A DNA stretch of 7,641 nt from Pseudomonadota bacterium (GTDB lineage: Bacteria > Pseudomonadota > Gammaproteobacteria > Competibacterales > Competibacteraceae), in assembly GCA_018262135.1 (NCBI GenBank), contig JAGTSD010000073.1, positions 1-7,641 on the forward strand, in the 5' to 3' direction. Numbering within the stretch: the stretch's first letter is position 1; each line of letters starts with the position of its first letter. Both the position numbers and the translations under genes were made by a program. A model generated the notes under the pieces. That model was not told the origin of the DNA. It did no database searches and saw only the letters and a list, made by a program, of their open reading frames with translations. Below, one piece after another: positions 1 through 7,641 of this stretch.

Positions 1-150
1 GTCCGCTTTACTCAAGGTACCCACGATTCGCTATTGATTCCCACCACTGACTCCCTTGGCGCCACCGCCGAAATGCAGGGCCAGATGATCAAGTTCCTGC
101 AAACCGAGGGCGAGGAACTGGAGATCATCTACCATCCGGTCGTGCAGTAA
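1..150 (+). CDS. 3' end of a probable VolA/Pla-1-type lipase (partial)
   Basis: The window opens inside an open frame that ends at TAA 148-150, leaving 49 C-terminal residues. They read as a short strand and loop with Gly-Thr-His-Asp-Ser-Leu-Leu (residues 6-12), then Glu-Met-Gln-Gly-Gln-Met (25-30), a helix, and a final strand ending in Val-Val-Gln. A Gly-x-His-x-Ser-Leu-Leu followed by a 'T/A-EMQ-Q' helix resembles, from memory, the extreme C-terminus of large secreted or outer-membrane alpha/beta-hydrolase lipases of the VolA/Pla-1 family. In that case the His at residue 8 would be the catalytic histidine. That the frame is coding is well supported by its downstream terminator and lack of interrupting stops. 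The family call is an inference from a short fragment. Another alpha/beta hydrolase or an unrelated secreted protein remains possible. A strong terminator separates it from ettA, so the two are probably not co-transcribed. Confidence 0.5.
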   Translation, partial: VRFTQGTHDSLLIPTTDSLGATAEMQGQMIKFLQTEGEELEIIYHPVVQ

Positions 151-171
151 TCTCAATCCTGTACTTCAACC

Positions 172-206
172 AAGCCCCGCTACCCATTGGAGCGGGGCTT
201 TTTGTT
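172..206 (+). terminator. Rho-independent terminator after the lipase-like gene
   Basis: A perfect 10-bp inverted repeat (AAGCCCCGCT at 172-181, AGCGGGGCTT at 191-200) encloses a 9-base loop. It runs straight into a T-rich tract (199-206, five Ts, G, two Ts). It starts 21 bases after the stop codon of the upstream gene. This is the classic intrinsic terminator form for plus-strand transcription. The A pair at the foot of the left arm does not make a tract long enough to predict strong activity in the other direction. Confidence 0.93.
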
Positions 207-224
207 GCGCACGCTCCTTGCCTC

Positions 225-253
225 TTTACGGCAACCCGCGTCAATGGTTAGAT
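225..253 (+). promoter_or_regulatory. weak candidate sigma-70 promoter for ettA
   Basis: TTTACG (225-230) and TTAGAT (248-253) are separated by 17 bases, matching the TTGACA and TATAAT consensus at four and three of six positions. The terminator at 172-206 should end upstream transcription, so ettA needs its own promoter somewhere in 207-286, and this is the best pair I can find. It would start transcription near 260 and give a leader of about 27 bases. A short inverted repeat TTGCC/GGCAA (218-222/230-234) overlaps the -35. The match is poor, so this is a placeholder rather than a firm call. Confidence 0.25.
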
Positions 254-286
254 GACCGCCCAACGCCAACCACCCGATTAACTCGC

Positions 287-1951
287 ATGGCCCAATACAT
301 CTTCACCATGAACCGCGTGGGCAAGGTCGTACCGCCCAAGCGGGAGATTCTCAAGGATATTTCCCTGTCGTTCTTCCCCGGCGCCAAGATCGGCGTGCTG
401 GGCCTGAACGGCTCCGGCAAATCCACCCTGCTGCGGATCATGGCCGGGGTGGATAGCGACATCCTCGGTGAGGCACGCCCACAACCTGGCATCCACATCG
501 GCTTCCTATCGCAGGAACCGCAACTCGATCCCGCCAAGGACGTGCGCGGCAATGTCGAGATAGCGGTCGCTCCCATCAAAAAAGCTTTAGCGCGACTGGA
601 CGAGGTCTACGCCACCTACGCCGACCCCGAAGCTGATTTCGAGAAACTGGCTGCCGAACAGGCCGACCTCGAAGCTTACCTGCAAGCCACTGACGGCCAT
701 AACCTCGACCGCACCCTGGACGTCGCCGCGGATGCCCTGCGCCTCCCCCCCTGGGATGCCGACGTCACCACCCTCTCGGGCGGCGAGCGACGGCGGGTCG
801 CGCTGTGCCGACTGCTGCTGTCGAAACCCGACATGCTGCTGCTGGACGAACCAACCAACCATCTCGATGCGGAATCCGTCGCCTGGCTGGAACGCTTCCT
901 CCAGGACTATCCGGGCACCGTGGTTGCCGTCACCCACGACCGCTATTTCCTCGACAACGTCGCCGGCTGGATTCTGGAACTGGATCGGGGTCGGGGCATC
1001 CCGTGGGAAGGCAACTACTCCTCCTGGCTGGAGCAGAAGGAGAAGCGACTGGAAATCGAGGAGAGGCAGGAAACTGCCCATATCAAGGCAATGAAGGCCG
1101 AACTGGAATGGGTGCGCGCCAACCCCAAGGGCCGCCACGCCAAGAGCAAGGCCCGCGTCGCCCGGTTCGAGGAACTGGAGTCGCAGGAATTCCAGAAGCG
1201 TAATGAGACGCAGGAACTCTACATCCCGCCGGGGCCACGGCTGGGCGAACTGGTGATCGAGGCCACGAATCTGCGCAAAGGCTTCAGCGACCGGCTGCTG
1301 ATTGACGGTCTCGATTTCAAGCTGCCCAAGGGCGGCATCGTCGGCGTGATCGGTCCGAACGGCGCCGGCAAGACCACCTTGTTCCGCATGCTGGTCGGAC
1401 AGGAACAACCCGACGGTGGGGCATTGAAGATCGGCGACACCGTCAAGCTGGCCTATGTGGACCAATCGCGCGACAGCCTCGCTCCCGACAAAACGGTTTG
1501 GCAGGAAATCTCCGACGGGCTGGACGTCATCGCCATCGGCAACTACCAGATCAACTCGCGGGCCTATGTGGGCCGCTTCAACTTCAAGGGGCCGGACCAG
1601 CAAAAATTCGTCAAGGATCTGTCCGGTGGCGAACGCAACCGGGTGCATCTGGCCAAGCTGCTGAAGAGCGGCGGCAACGTGCTGCTGCTGGACGAACCGA
1701 CCAACGATCTGGACGTGGAGACGTTGAGGGCGCTGGAGGAAGCGTTGCTGGCTTTCGCCGGCTGCGCAGTGATCATCTCCCACGACCGCTGGTTCCTGGA
1801 CCGCATCGCCACTCACATCCTGGCCTTCGAGGGCGATTCACAGGTGGTCTGGTTCGAGGGCAACTACGCCGACTACGAAGTAGACCGCAAGCGCCGGCTG
1901 GGTGTGGAGGCCGATCAGCCGCACCGGATCAAATACCGGAAGCTGGCTTGA
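287..1951 (+). CDS. ettA: EttA, energy-dependent translational throttle ABC-F ATPase
   Basis: EttA is a soluble ABC-F ATPase that binds the ribosomal E site and gates entry into the elongation cycle according to the ATP/ADP ratio. The product is 554 residues, matching the usual length of about 555. It has two ABC domains. The first has Walker A GLNGSGKS (39-46), signature LSGGE (163-167) and Walker B ending in D187-E188. The second has GPNGAGKT (356-363), LSGGE (445-449) and D469-E470. The catalytic glutamates fall at the same numbers, 188 and 470, as in E. coli EttA. The charged linker (about 245-325) is the arm that contacts P-site tRNA and is intact. The frame stays open upstream to a TTG at 218. 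The ATG at 287 is chosen because the [19 protein letters not shown] start matches the family N-terminus exactly. No Shine-Dalgarno sequence is visible before it. All family motifs point to EttA rather than to Uup or YheS. Confidence 0.97.
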   Translation: MAQYIFTMNRVGKVVPPKREILKDISLSFFPGAKIGVLGLNGSGKSTLLRIMAGVDSDILGEARPQPGIHIGFLSQEPQLDPAKDVRGNVEIAVAPIKKALARLDEVYATYADPEADFEKLAAEQADLEAYLQATDGHNLDRTLDVAADALRLPPWDADVTTLSGGERRRVALCRLLLSKPDMLLLDEPTNHLDAESVAWLERFLQDYPGTVVAVTHDRYFLDNVAGWILELDRGRGIPWEGNYSSWLEQKEKRLEIEERQETAHIKAMKAELEWVRANPKGRHAKSKARVARFEELESQEFQKRNETQELYIPPGPRLGELVIEATNLRKGFSDRLLIDGLDFKLPKGGIVGVIGPNGAGKTTLFRMLVGQEQPDGGALKIGDTVKLAYVDQSRDSLAPDKTVWQEISDGLDVIAIGNYQINSRAYVGRFNFKGPDQQKFVKDLSGGERNRVHLAKLLKSGGNVLLLDEPTNDLDVETLRALEEALLAFAGCAVIISHDRWFLDRIATHILAFEGDSQVVWFEGNYADYEVDRKRRLGVEADQPHRIKYRKLA

Positions 1952-2009
1952 AACGCTCTCACCCGATGAGAATCGCCGTTCCCATCGTCGAGTGGCCTAC
2001 CCGCCGCTC

Positions 2010-2031
2010 GGCAGCTTCTGCCTCGTTGTTT
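2010..2031 (+). terminator. weak candidate terminator downstream of ettA
   Basis: In the 106-base gap between the convergent ends of ettA and tsaD, GGCAG (2010-2014) and CTGCC (2018-2022) can form a 5-bp stem with a 3-base loop, followed by the T-rich stretch TCGTTGTTT (2023-2031). This is the best hairpin with T-rich tail I can find for ettA. The stem is short and the T tract is interrupted, so termination could be weak or Rho-dependent. I see no convincing intrinsic terminator for tsaD in the same gap. Confidence 0.3.
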
Positions 2032-2057
2032 GGATGTACCCGACCGGGCGTTTGCTT

Positions 2058-3074
2058 TTAGTCCACCGCCGGCAAACTGTCCAGCGGCCAGCGCGGCAGT
2101 ACTTCGATAGCCGTATCCTCGCGCTGACCGGCCGCCAGCCGCCGCCAGCCGGCGTAGGCGATCATCGCGCCGTTGTCGGTGCAGAATTCCAGGCGGGGAT
2201 AGTGGACCTGCCCGCCCAGTTCCGCTGTCACTTCCCGCAGCCGTTCCCGCAAGCGCCGGTTGGCACCGACCCCGCCGGCGATGATCAATCGCTTCAGCCG
2301 GGTAGCCTTGAGCGCCCGCCGGCACTTGATCGCCAGCGTCTCCACTACCGCTTCCTCGAAGGCGCGCGCCACATCGGCCCGATTCTCCACCGTTGGCTCC
2401 AACGTCCGCCAGGTATTGATGGCGGCGGTTTTCAGGCCGCTGAAACTGAAGTTGCAACCGGGCCGGTCGGTCATCGGCCGCGGAAACTGGAACCGCCCCG
2501 GAGCCCCCCGCTCCGCCAGCCTGGCCAGCGCCGGGCCACCGGGATAGGGTAAACCGAGCAGCTTGGCGGTCTTGTCGAACGCCTCGCCGGCGGCGTCGTC
2601 CACCGACTCGCCCAGAATGCGGTACTGGCCGATGCCGTCCACCCGCACCAGCAGGGTGTGGCCGCCCGACACCAGCAGCGCCACGAACGGGAATGGGGGC
2701 GGCTCCGGTTCCAGCATCGGAGCCAGCAGGTGGCCTTCCATGTGATGGACGCCGATGGCGGGAACCTGCCAGGCCCAGGCCAAGCCGCGCCCGATGGCCG
2801 CACCCACCAGCAGCGCGCCGATCAGCCCCGGCCCACGGGTATAGGCCACCCCGTTGACCTGGCGCGGCCCCACGCCCGCCTGCTGGAACAACCCGCGCAG
2901 CAGCGGCAGGGTCTTGCGGACGTGATCGCGGGAGGCCAGTTCCGGCACCACGCCGCCGTATTCGGCGTGCAGCGCGATCTGGCTGTGCAGGACATGCGCC
3001 AGCAGGCCCCGCTCGCTGTCGTACAGCGCCAGGCCGGTTTCGTCGCAGGAGGTTTCGATGCCGAGGACGATCAT
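2058..3074 (-). CDS. tsaD: TsaD, tRNA N6-threonylcarbamoyladenosine (t6A37) transferase
   Basis: TsaD, with TsaB, TsaE and TsaC-made threonylcarbamoyl-AMP, installs t6A at position 37 of ANN-decoding tRNAs in the cytoplasm. It belongs to the Kae1/TsaD ASKHA ATPase family. From the chosen start the product is 338 residues against 337 in E. coli. It begins [14 protein letters not shown], the family N-terminus. It has [11 protein letters not shown] (41-51), and H111 and H115 in HHMEGH plus D300 in FCTDNGA are the metal ligands. GGVGANRRL is the C-terminal nucleotide-binding segment. The frame extends upstream to ATG at 3095 and GTG at 3122. The ATG at 3074 fits the family best, and the upstream codons overlap the rpsU promoter. 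A GGTGG before the 3095 ATG makes a seven-residue longer form possible. It is divergent from rpsU, the usual gammaproteobacterial arrangement, and convergent with ettA. The older name is gcp/ygjD, once wrongly annotated as an O-sialoglycoprotein endopeptidase. Confidence 0.97.
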   Translation of the reverse strand: MIVLGIETSCDETGLALYDSERGLLAHVLHSQIALHAEYGGVVPELASRDHVRKTLPLLRGLFQQAGVGPRQVNGVAYTRGPGLIGALLVGAAIGRGLAWAWQVPAIGVHHMEGHLLAPMLEPEPPPFPFVALLVSGGHTLLVRVDGIGQYRILGESVDDAAGEAFDKTAKLLGLPYPGGPALARLAERGAPGRFQFPRPMTDRPGCNFSFSGLKTAAINTWRTLEPTVENRADVARAFEEAVVETLAIKCRRALKATRLKRLIIAGGVGANRRLRERLREVTAELGGQVHYPRLEFCTDNGAMIAYAGWRRLAAGQREDTAIEVLPRWPLDSLPAVD

Positions 3075-3089
3075 GGGAACTTGCTGATT

Positions 3090-3118
3090 TTGCATTTGGC
3101 CACCGGGGTGACTACAAT
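3090..3118 (+). promoter_or_regulatory. strong sigma-70 promoter of the rpsU-yqeY-dnaG-rpoD operon
   Basis: TTGCAT (3090-3095) and TACAAT (3113-3118) are spaced by exactly 17 bases. They match the sigma-70 consensus at four of six and five of six positions. The predicted start is near 3125, giving a leader of about 55 bases before rpsU. It is the best promoter in the window and sits where the macromolecular-synthesis operon promoter is expected. It overlaps the upstream in-frame extension of tsaD, which supports the shorter tsaD start. Confidence 0.75.
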
Positions 3119-3140
3119 TCACCGTTTATCAATTCTTCAA
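3111..3140 (-). promoter_or_regulatory. candidate divergent promoter for tsaD
   Basis: Read on the minus strand, TTGAAG (3140-3135) is followed after 18 bases by TGTAGT (3116-3111), each matching consensus at four of six positions. Transcription would start near 3104, about 30 bases before the tsaD ATG. Its -10 overlaps the -10 of the rpsU promoter on the other strand. A second minus-strand TACAAT lies at 3152-3147, but no acceptable -35 stands in front of it. Confidence 0.35.
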
Positions 3141-3165
3141 CCCGACATTGTATCTGACCATGAAT

Positions 3166-3173
3166 GAGGTGAT
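3166..3173 (+). promoter_or_regulatory. extended Shine-Dalgarno sequence of rpsU
   Basis: GAGGTGAT is an uninterrupted 8-base complement of the 16S rRNA 3' tail (AUCACCUC). It ends six bases before the rpsU ATG. It is the strongest ribosome-binding site in the window and settles the rpsU start. It lies inside a six-codon mini-reading frame (ATG 3160, stop TAA 3178-3180), whose stop shares its last A with the rpsU ATG. Confidence 0.85.
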
Positions 3174-3179
3174 GGGTTA

Positions 3180-3395
3180 ATGCCTTCCGTGAAAGTCAAA
3201 GAGAATGAGCCGTTCGACGTCGCTCTGCGCCGCTTCAAGCGTTCCTGCGAGAAAGCCGGCGTCCTGTCCGAGGTCCGCCGCCGCGAGTCCTACGAAAAGC
3301 CCACTCAGGAACGCAAGCGCAAGCGGGCCGCTGCCGTCAAGCGCCATTTGAAGAAACTTTCCCGGGACATTTCCCGCCGCACCCGGTTGTTCTAG
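3180..3395 (+). CDS. rpsU: 30S ribosomal protein bS21
   Basis: S21 is a small, basic protein on the platform of the 30S subunit, close to the anti-Shine-Dalgarno end of 16S rRNA, and it helps initiation on natural mRNAs. The product is 71 residues, the same as E. coli. It matches nearly throughout: the N-terminal [19 protein letters not shown] segment, a central EVRRRE, and the Arg/Lys-rich C-terminus ending in RRTRLF, where E. coli has RRTRLY. The ATG at 3180 has an 8-base Shine-Dalgarno match six bases upstream. As in most gammaproteobacteria it is the first gene of the macromolecular-synthesis operon, here preceded by a good sigma-70 promoter. The gap to yqeY is 41 bases with no terminator, so the two are probably co-transcribed. 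Confidence 0.98.
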   Translation: MPSVKVKENEPFDVALRRFKRSCEKAGVLSEVRRRESYEKPTQERKRKRAAAVKRHLKKLSRDISRRTRLF

Positions 3396-3436
3396 GTCGC
3401 CTCATCCCTGCCGCTGCCGCCTGCGAGGTTGCCGTC

Positions 3437-3883
3437 ATGTCGCTCAAAGACCGCATTCAGGATGACATGAAAGCCGCCATGCGCGCCAAGGACAAACAAC
3501 GCCTCGGCGCGATCCGTCTGATCCTGGCCGCTATCAAGCAGCGCGAGGTGGACGAGCGCATCGAGTTGAACGAGGTTCAGACGCTGGCCGTACTGGAAAA
3601 AATGATCAAGCAGCGCCGGGAATCGCTCGCCCAGTACCAGAACGCGGGCCGCGCGGACCTGGCTGACCAGGAAGCCTTCGAGATCGAACTGATCCAGGCC
3701 TACCTGCCGGCGCCGCTGAGCGAGGCCGAACTCGATGCCCTGATCGCCCACGCCATCGCCGCGACCGGCGCCCAGTCGGTGCGCGACATGGGCAAGGTCA
3801 TGGCGGCGATCAAGGACCAGGCGCAGGGCCGGGCCGACATGGCTGCGGTCAGCGCCCGGGTTAAGGCCCGGTTCGGCGGTTGA
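3437..3883 (+). CDS. yqeY: GatB/YqeY domain protein
   Basis: This is a 148-residue protein of the YqeY family, whose fold is related to the C-terminal tRNA-contacting domain of the amidotransferase subunit GatB. Its cellular job is not established, and a tRNA-related role is inferred from the fold. Visible family features are the N-terminal helix MSLKDRIQDDMKAAMRAKD, then RLGAIRLILAAIKQREVDER (about 22-41), and a charged helical middle. Then follow the linker AYLPAPLSEAEL (about 90-101) and the C-terminal DMGKVMAAIK...GRADMAAVSARVK module. There is no signal peptide or membrane segment. GAGG (3425-3428) eight bases before the ATG is a good ribosome site. Lying between rpsU and dnaG on the same strand, it is part of the operon, as in Pseudomonas and many other gammaproteobacteria. 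E. coli lacks it here. Confidence 0.93.
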   Translation: MSLKDRIQDDMKAAMRAKDKQRLGAIRLILAAIKQREVDERIELNEVQTLAVLEKMIKQRRESLAQYQNAGRADLADQEAFEIELIQAYLPAPLSEAELDALIAHAIAATGAQSVRDMGKVMAAIKDQAQGRADMAAVSARVKARFGG

Positions 3884-3922
3884 ACCGACGCTGTCGCCTT
3901 TCCTTCCCTCGATAAATTTGTT

Positions 3923-3948
3923 GCGCCCGACTGCTGACGGTCGGGCGC
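3923..3948 (+). other. GC-rich hairpin between yqeY and dnaG
   Basis: GCGCCCGAC (3923-3931) and GTCGGGCGC (3940-3948) form a perfect 9-bp stem around the 8-base loop TGCTGACG. It lies in the 87-base gap and ends 22 bases before the dnaG ATG. No T tract follows on either strand, so it is not a standard intrinsic terminator. By position it matches the attenuating terminator known upstream of dnaG in the E. coli rpsU-dnaG-rpoD operon. It may act as a partial terminator, pause site or RNA-stability element that lowers primase expression relative to S21. The structure is seen directly; the function is inferred. Confidence 0.65.
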
Positions 3949-3970
3949 GCGTCCGCTAGGCTTTGGGGCT

Positions 3971-5704
3971 ATGGCCGGCCGCATACCCCAGGAATTCCTC
4001 GATCAACTGCTGAACCGGGTGGATCTCGTCGAGATCGTCAACAGCCGGGTGCCGTTGCGCCGGGCGGGCCGTGAATTCATGGCCTGCTGCCCGTTTCACG
4101 CCGAAAAAACCCCGTCCTTCTCGGTGAGTCCGAGCAAGCAGTTCTATCACTGCTTCGGCTGCGGCGCTCATGGCAACGCCATCGGATTCCTGATGGACTA
4201 CGAGCGGTTGGAATTTCTGGACGCCGTGGAGGAACTGGCCCGGCACGCCGGGCTGGAATTGCCCCAACGGGGCGACAGCGGAGATTCTTCCCGGACGCTG
4301 CTGGAGCGGGTCGCCCGGGCCGACCGGTTCTTTCGCCAGCAACTGCGCATTCATCCGGACCGGCAACGGGCGGTGGATTATTTGCGTCAGCGCGGCCTGA
4401 CCGGCCAGATCGCCGGCGTCTTCGGTATCGGCTACGCGCCGCCAGGCTGGGACAACCTGTGCCGGGCGTTGCGTGGAGACGGGGTTCCAGCCGAGGATTT
4501 GCTCGCCGCCGGGCTGGCCAGCCGCGACGAGCAGGGCCGGTTGCGCGACCGCTTTCGGGATCGCATCATCTTTCCGATCCGCGACCGGCGCGGCCGGGTC
4601 ATCGCTTTCGGCGGCCGGACGCTGGACGGCGACGTAACGCCCAAATATCTCAATTCCCCGGAAACGCCGCTGTTTCACAAGGGTTCGGAACTGTATGGCC
4701 TGTACGAGGCGCGCGCCCATAACCGGTCGTTGCCACGGCTGATCGTGGTCGAAGGATACATGGACGTGGTGGCGCTGGCCCAGCACGGCATCAGTTACGC
4801 TGTCGCCACACTGGGCACCGCCACTACCGCCGAACACATCGAGCGGCTGTTCCGAGTGGTCAACGACGTGGTGTTCTGCTTCGATGGCGACCGCGCTGGG
4901 CGGACGGCGGCCTGGCGGGCGTTGGAGGTGGCGCTGCCCTTTCTGCGCGATGGCCGGCAGATCGGTTTTCTATTCCTGCCCGAGGGCGAGGATCCGGATA
5001 CGCTGGTTCGTCGGGAGGGGCAGGCGGCGCTCGAGCAGCGGCTGGAACAGGCGACCCCGCTGGCCGATTACCTGTTTGCCGAACTGCGCGGCCAGAGCAA
5101 TCCCGAAACCCTGGCCGGCCGCGCCAAACTGGCCGAACTGGCCCGGCCGTTGCTGGAAAAGCTGCCCGATGGCCATTTCCGCGATCTGATGGGCGAACGG
5201 CTGCGGCAGGAAGCCGGGGTGAACGCCACCCGGTTGCGCCCGCCGCCCGTCGCCGCCAGTCGCGCTGACCACAATCTGCGCTTGATCCGCACCCCACTGC
5301 GCAAGGCGATTGCGTTGTTGCTGTACCGGCCAGAACTGGCGCAACAGGCGATGGTCAACGACTCCACTCCACTTGATAGCGGCGAGCCGGGAACCAGATT
5401 GCTGGCCGAACTGATTGAAACCTTGCGCGACCATCCCCAACTCAGCGTGGCCGCACTTTTGGAGCGCTATCGCGACACTGCAGAGGGTGCGATTCTGGAA
5501 CGACTGGCGGCGTGGGAACCGGAAGCGCCGCCGGAAAGCTTCCAGTTCGATGCGGAATTCGCCGATATCCTGGCCTATCTAAGGCGGCGCGATGACCCGC
5601 GCGAACATCTACCGGATATTCTACTGCGGCGCGGCGCCCCCAGCGCGCTGAGCACCGAGGAACGTGAGGCGTTACGGAACCTTGGCAAGCCGCAAAAAAT
5701 CTAA
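3971..5704 (+). CDS. dnaG: DNA primase
   Basis: DnaG makes the short RNA primers for leading- and lagging-strand synthesis and is recruited by the DnaB helicase. The product is 577 residues, against 581 in E. coli. The N-terminal CHC2 zinc domain has ligands C40, H43, C61 and C64. The RNA polymerase core contains FPIRDRRGRVIAFGGR and the conserved PKYLNSPET segment. The Toprim domain has E261 in VVEGYMDVV and D305/D307 in CFDGDRAG, the metal-binding residues. From about 430 onward is the less conserved C-terminal domain that in the family contacts DnaB. All catalytic motifs are intact. The start MAGRIPQEFLDQLL matches the family. Its ribosome site is weak: an AGG at 3958-3960, ten bases upstream, with a GGGG at 3965-3968 too close to the ATG. 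Together with the upstream hairpin this suggests low expression, as is known for primase in E. coli. Confidence 0.98.
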   Translation: MAGRIPQEFLDQLLNRVDLVEIVNSRVPLRRAGREFMACCPFHAEKTPSFSVSPSKQFYHCFGCGAHGNAIGFLMDYERLEFLDAVEELARHAGLELPQRGDSGDSSRTLLERVARADRFFRQQLRIHPDRQRAVDYLRQRGLTGQIAGVFGIGYAPPGWDNLCRALRGDGVPAEDLLAAGLASRDEQGRLRDRFRDRIIFPIRDRRGRVIAFGGRTLDGDVTPKYLNSPETPLFHKGSELYGLYEARAHNRSLPRLIVVEGYMDVVALAQHGISYAVATLGTATTAEHIERLFRVVNDVVFCFDGDRAGRTAAWRALEVALPFLRDGRQIGFLFLPEGEDPDTLVRREGQAALEQRLEQATPLADYLFAELRGQSNPETLAGRAKLAELARPLLEKLPDGHFRDLMGERLRQEAGVNATRLRPPPVAASRADHNLRLIRTPLRKAIALLLYRPELAQQAMVNDSTPLDSGEPGTRLLAELIETLRDHPQLSVAALLERYRDTAEGAILERLAAWEPEAPPESFQFDAEFADILAYLRRRDDPREHLPDILLRRGAPSALSTEEREALRNLGKPQKI

Positions 5705-5738
5705 GGATTTTGGTTACGATAGCTAAATGTGGCATTCG

Positions 5739-5747
5739 TGATATGAT
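5739..5747 (+). promoter_or_regulatory. candidate extended -10 promoter for rpoD
   Basis: TGATATGAT (5739-5747) combines the TGn extension with TATGAT, a five-of-six match to the -10 consensus. No good -35 lies 16-18 bases upstream, which an extended -10 can tolerate. It sits in a strikingly AT-rich gap (about 5695-5766) between dnaG and rpoD, about 42 bases before the rpoD ATG. It would let sigma-70 be made independently of the upstream operon promoter. The evidence is motif and context only. Confidence 0.4.
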
Positions 5748-5788
5748 TATTAATTTATGTTTTTCCTACCTTCGTCTGTGAACAGGTC

Positions 5789-7641
<1,853 letters not shown>

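Noticed and set aside
218..286. Upstream extension of ettA from TTG at 218
   Set aside because: The 23 extra residues match nothing in the family and would begin in the promoter region. The ATG at 287 gives the exact family N-terminus.
587..1816. A 409-residue open frame on the minus strand opposite ettA
   Set aside because: It mirrors the ettA codons, for example the two Walker B/signature regions give near-duplicate 'GWFVQQQHV' and 'GRFVQQQHV' segments. That repeat reflects the two ABC domains on the other strand, not a real protein.
1957..1971. Inverted repeat TCTCA/TGAGA just after ettA
   Set aside because: It has a 5-bp AT-containing stem with no T tract. It is too weak to call a terminator and the kind of repeat expected by chance.
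1902..2552. A 216-residue plus-strand frame running from ettA into the antisense of tsaD
   Set aside because: It overlaps the end of ettA in another frame and the conserved tsaD on the other strand. The Pro/Arg/Gln-rich translation is typical of a shadow frame.
3075..3122. Upstream extension of tsaD from GTG at 3122
   Set aside because: The 16 extra residues are absent from the family and cover the -35 and -10 of the rpsU promoter.
3956..4837. A 293-residue open frame on the minus strand opposite dnaG
   Set aside because: It is a codon-bias shadow of dnaG, with no family resemblance and no ribosome site or promoter that I can see.

Overview
The window is a stretch of core chromosome from what looks like a GC-rich gammaproteobacterium. 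The proteins align closely with the E. coli EttA, TsaD, S21, DnaG and sigma-70 as I remember them. The order tsaD (divergent) / rpsU / yqeY / dnaG / rpoD is the form of the macromolecular-synthesis operon seen in Pseudomonas-like and related gammaproteobacteria, rather than the E. coli form, which lacks yqeY at this point. The genus cannot be fixed from this sequence alone.

Layout. Bases 1-150 are the last 49 codons of a plus-strand gene, probably a VolA/Pla-1-like lipase, closed by a strong intrinsic terminator (172-206). ettA, a ribosome-associated ABC-F ATPase, follows at 287-1951. It converges on tsaD (minus strand, 2058-3074), which makes the t6A37 modification of tRNA. A 105-base divergent region (3075-3179) carries a very good sigma-70 promoter for the rightward operon and a weaker, overlapping candidate for tsaD. 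The rightward operon is rpsU (ribosomal protein S21, 3180-3395), yqeY (3437-3883), dnaG (primase, 3971-5704) and rpoD (housekeeping sigma factor, 5789 to the window edge, missing only about the last five residues).

How the genes work together. The rightward cluster links translation initiation (S21), DNA replication initiation (primase) and transcription initiation (sigma-70) in one transcription unit. The spacers carry the kind of signals that let the genes be expressed at different levels: a very strong Shine-Dalgarno sequence before rpsU, a GC-rich hairpin before dnaG with a weak ribosome site, and an AT-rich gap with an extended -10 motif before rpoD. EttA and TsaD also act in translation, so nearly the whole window concerns central information processing.

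I see no mobile element, CRISPR array, tRNA or rRNA gene, prophage, defence gene or broken gene. I found no undescribed system. The points worth a second look are small regulatory details in the intergenic gaps.
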